Assembly: GCA_016719945.1 (NCBI GenBank)
Contig: JADJYE010000005.1
Coordinates: forward strand, 186,001 to 250,000
Direction of reading: 5' to 3'
Length of the DNA: 64,000 nucleotides
From: Polyangiaceae bacterium
Lineage (GTDB): Bacteria; Myxococcota_A; Polyangia; Polyangiales; Polyangiaceae
The notes beneath the pieces are model-generated. The model was not told where the DNA came from, searched no databases, and saw nothing but the letters and a program-made list of their open reading frames with translations. Below are positions 63,014 to 64,000 of the stretch, one piece after another; the stretch's first letter is position 1; every line of letters starts with the position of its first letter. The position numbers and the translations under genes are program-made.

Positions 63014-64000
63014 TCAACCGGACGTCGTACGGCCGGTCAGAGCGGAGACGGAGTCGATGTTCTCTTCGCGATGGTTCTGAGGGTCCTCGTGATCCATCTT
63101 GATGAGCGGCGCGCGGATCTTGATCCAGTCCCTGTCCATGTAGATGGACGCGTTGCCGACGGTGAGGTGGATGCGCTCCTCGGCGACGATGCGGTGGGTC
63201 TTGGCCTTGGAGATCATGGCCTCGCCGGTCTTGAGCGTGCGATCTTTGCCGACGGTCGACGTGTAGTTGTCGGTGACGCGCGCGTGCTTGTCTTTCCCGA
63301 CCCACTCGCGCTGGTTACCGGCGACCCGCTCCTCGTCGTCGTTCTCGATCGACATCCGTCGGTCGTGGCCGACGGAGAGCTCTTTGTCGTTGTTCACCCG
63401 GGTGGACATGTCCTTCTCGGCGCGGCCCTCGACCAGCTCGCTGCCGGCGGTGTCGACGAAGCGCAGCAGGTTGAAGCCGCCGGTCTCGGGGACGCTCTTG
63501 CTGCGAAACCCGCTCTCGTTCTTGGCGGCGGGCAGCGCGAACGGCGGACGGCGCAGGTTGGTGAAGATGCGGCCAACGACCACCGGCTCCTCGGGGTTGC
63601 CGCCGAGGAAGCTGACGAGCACCTCCTGGCCGATGCGCGGCAGGTTGACCATCCCGAAGCCTTCGCCGGCCCACGGCTGATTGACCGGGATCCAGCAGGA
63701 GGACAGCTCATCCATCTTGCCATAGCGATCCCAGTGGAACTGGACGCGCACCCGGCCGAACTCGTCGCAGTGGATGGTCTCGCCCTGAGGGCCGACGACG
63801 GTGGCGCACTCGACGCCGGAGATGTTGGGGCGAGGGGTGGTCCGCTCGGGCCGGTAGGAGACCTCCGCGCTCACGGCCTCCGCCGAGACGCGGATCTCCG
63901 ACTCGGAGGTCCCCGATACGTTCACCTTCGTCAGCAGCAGCGTCTTGAACTTGTCGGCGATGGGGTGGTTCGACAGCGAGAGCACCGTGCCGGCGCGCAG
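63014..64000 (-). CDS. Type VI secretion VgrG spike protein 2 (5' part beyond window)
   Basis: The last about 328 residues of a second VgrG, open to the window edge. It begins mid-protein at LRAGTVLSLSNHPIADKFK and carries the gp5 OB-fold (HCDEFGRVRVQFHWDRYG) and IGQEVLVSFLGGNPEEPVV. Only a handful of residues differ from vgrG1 over about 180 residues up to GNQREWVGKDK. After that the tail is different (TDNYTSTVGKDRTLKTGEAM), ending DSVSALTGRTTSG. This tail divergence is typical when different effectors are attached. Confidence 0.92.
   Translation of the reverse strand: MRAGTVLSLSNHPIADKFKTLLLTKVNVSGTSESEIRVSAEAVSAEVSYRPERTTPRPNISGVECATVVGPQGETIHCDEFGRVRVQFHWDRYGKMDELSSCWIPVNQPWAGEGFGMVNLPRIGQEVLVSFLGGNPEEPVVVGRIFTNLRRPPFALPAAKNESGFRSKSVPETGGFNLLRFVDTAGSELVEGRAEKDMSTRVNNDKELSVGHDRRMSIENDDEERVAGNQREWVGKDKHARVTDNYTSTVGKDRTLKTGEAMISKAKTHRIVAEERIHLTVGNASIYMDRDWIKIRAPLIKMDHEDPQNHREENIDSVSALTGRTTSG

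Noticed and set aside
60780..63985. Assembly duplication of vgrG
   Set aside because: Small residue differences and distinct C-terminal tails, with a unique gene in between, argue for two real genes; long reads would settle it.

Overview
The window looks like chromosome of a Myxococcota bacterium, most likely of the order Polyangiales. The reasons are very high GC, frequent GTG/TTG starts, many 4-nt start/stop overlaps, a large number of lipoproteins with Gly/Ser-rich linkers after the lipobox Cys, and a type VI secretion (T6SS) VgrG locus. No rRNA, tRNA, prophage or CRISPR array was seen. All family assignments are by eye from motifs; no search was run.

Layout. 0-9.5 kb: a truncated CcmF-type haem lyase, a LeuA-like synthase, a large PDZ/carboxypeptidase-regulatory-domain protein, a HAD hydrolase, lipoproteins, a thioesterase and hpt. 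9.5-18 kb: a frameshifted TPR gene, rarA, a YggS-type PLP protein, two Gly-rich lipoproteins sharing an N-terminal motif, a cNMP-binding protein, rpe, an exported HExxH protein and an FtsJ/RlmM-like methyltransferase. 18-23 kb: a minus-strand chain of MoxR ATPase, DUF58, TgpA-like transglutaminase, FGE-like lipoprotein and methyltransferase. 23.5-29 kb: a UbiA-family transferase, CPBP protease, OmpA/TSP3 porin with a downstream lipoprotein, a peroxiredoxin-like gene with an in-frame TGA that is very probably selenocysteine, and lepB. 29-45 kb: a hydrolase/adenylation fusion, Lys-rich protein, phosphoesterase, DUF6484-type protein, DsbA-like protein, Nudix/YbaK fusion, a 5 x 52-residue repeat protein, a HelD-like helicase, a TerB/DUF697-like protein, a lytic transglycosylase with an M16-like tail, and an exported methyltransferase-like lipoprotein.

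45.4-47.4 kb is a repeat island. Five 47-bp nested palindromes, all in one orientation, flank a small HUH/Y1 (RAYT-like) transposase gene. Three of them sit in 147-bp direct repeats, and a 26-bp tandem array lies next to the gene. 47.4-54 kb holds a minus-strand series of envelope proteins: a clan CD-like lipoprotein, OmpA, an archaemetzincin-like protein, a phosphatase, DUF2505, DUF218, a barrel-like protein and an ArsC-like protein.

54-58 kb: a fatty acid hydroxylase/sterol desaturase divergent from a tetR gene with a clear palindromic operator, a frameshifted hybrid histidine kinase, and a GT1 glycosyltransferase. 58.2-64 kb: a T6SS cargo operon read on the minus strand as vgrG2 (partial), M23-like putative effector, vgrG1, tandem ABC-type ATPase, Eag/DUF1795-like adaptor.

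The most notable items are the candidate selenoprotein with its SECIS-like hairpin, the RAYT-like gene with its REP-like palindromes, and the VgrG operon with a duplicated ATPase next to a chaperone-like gene.
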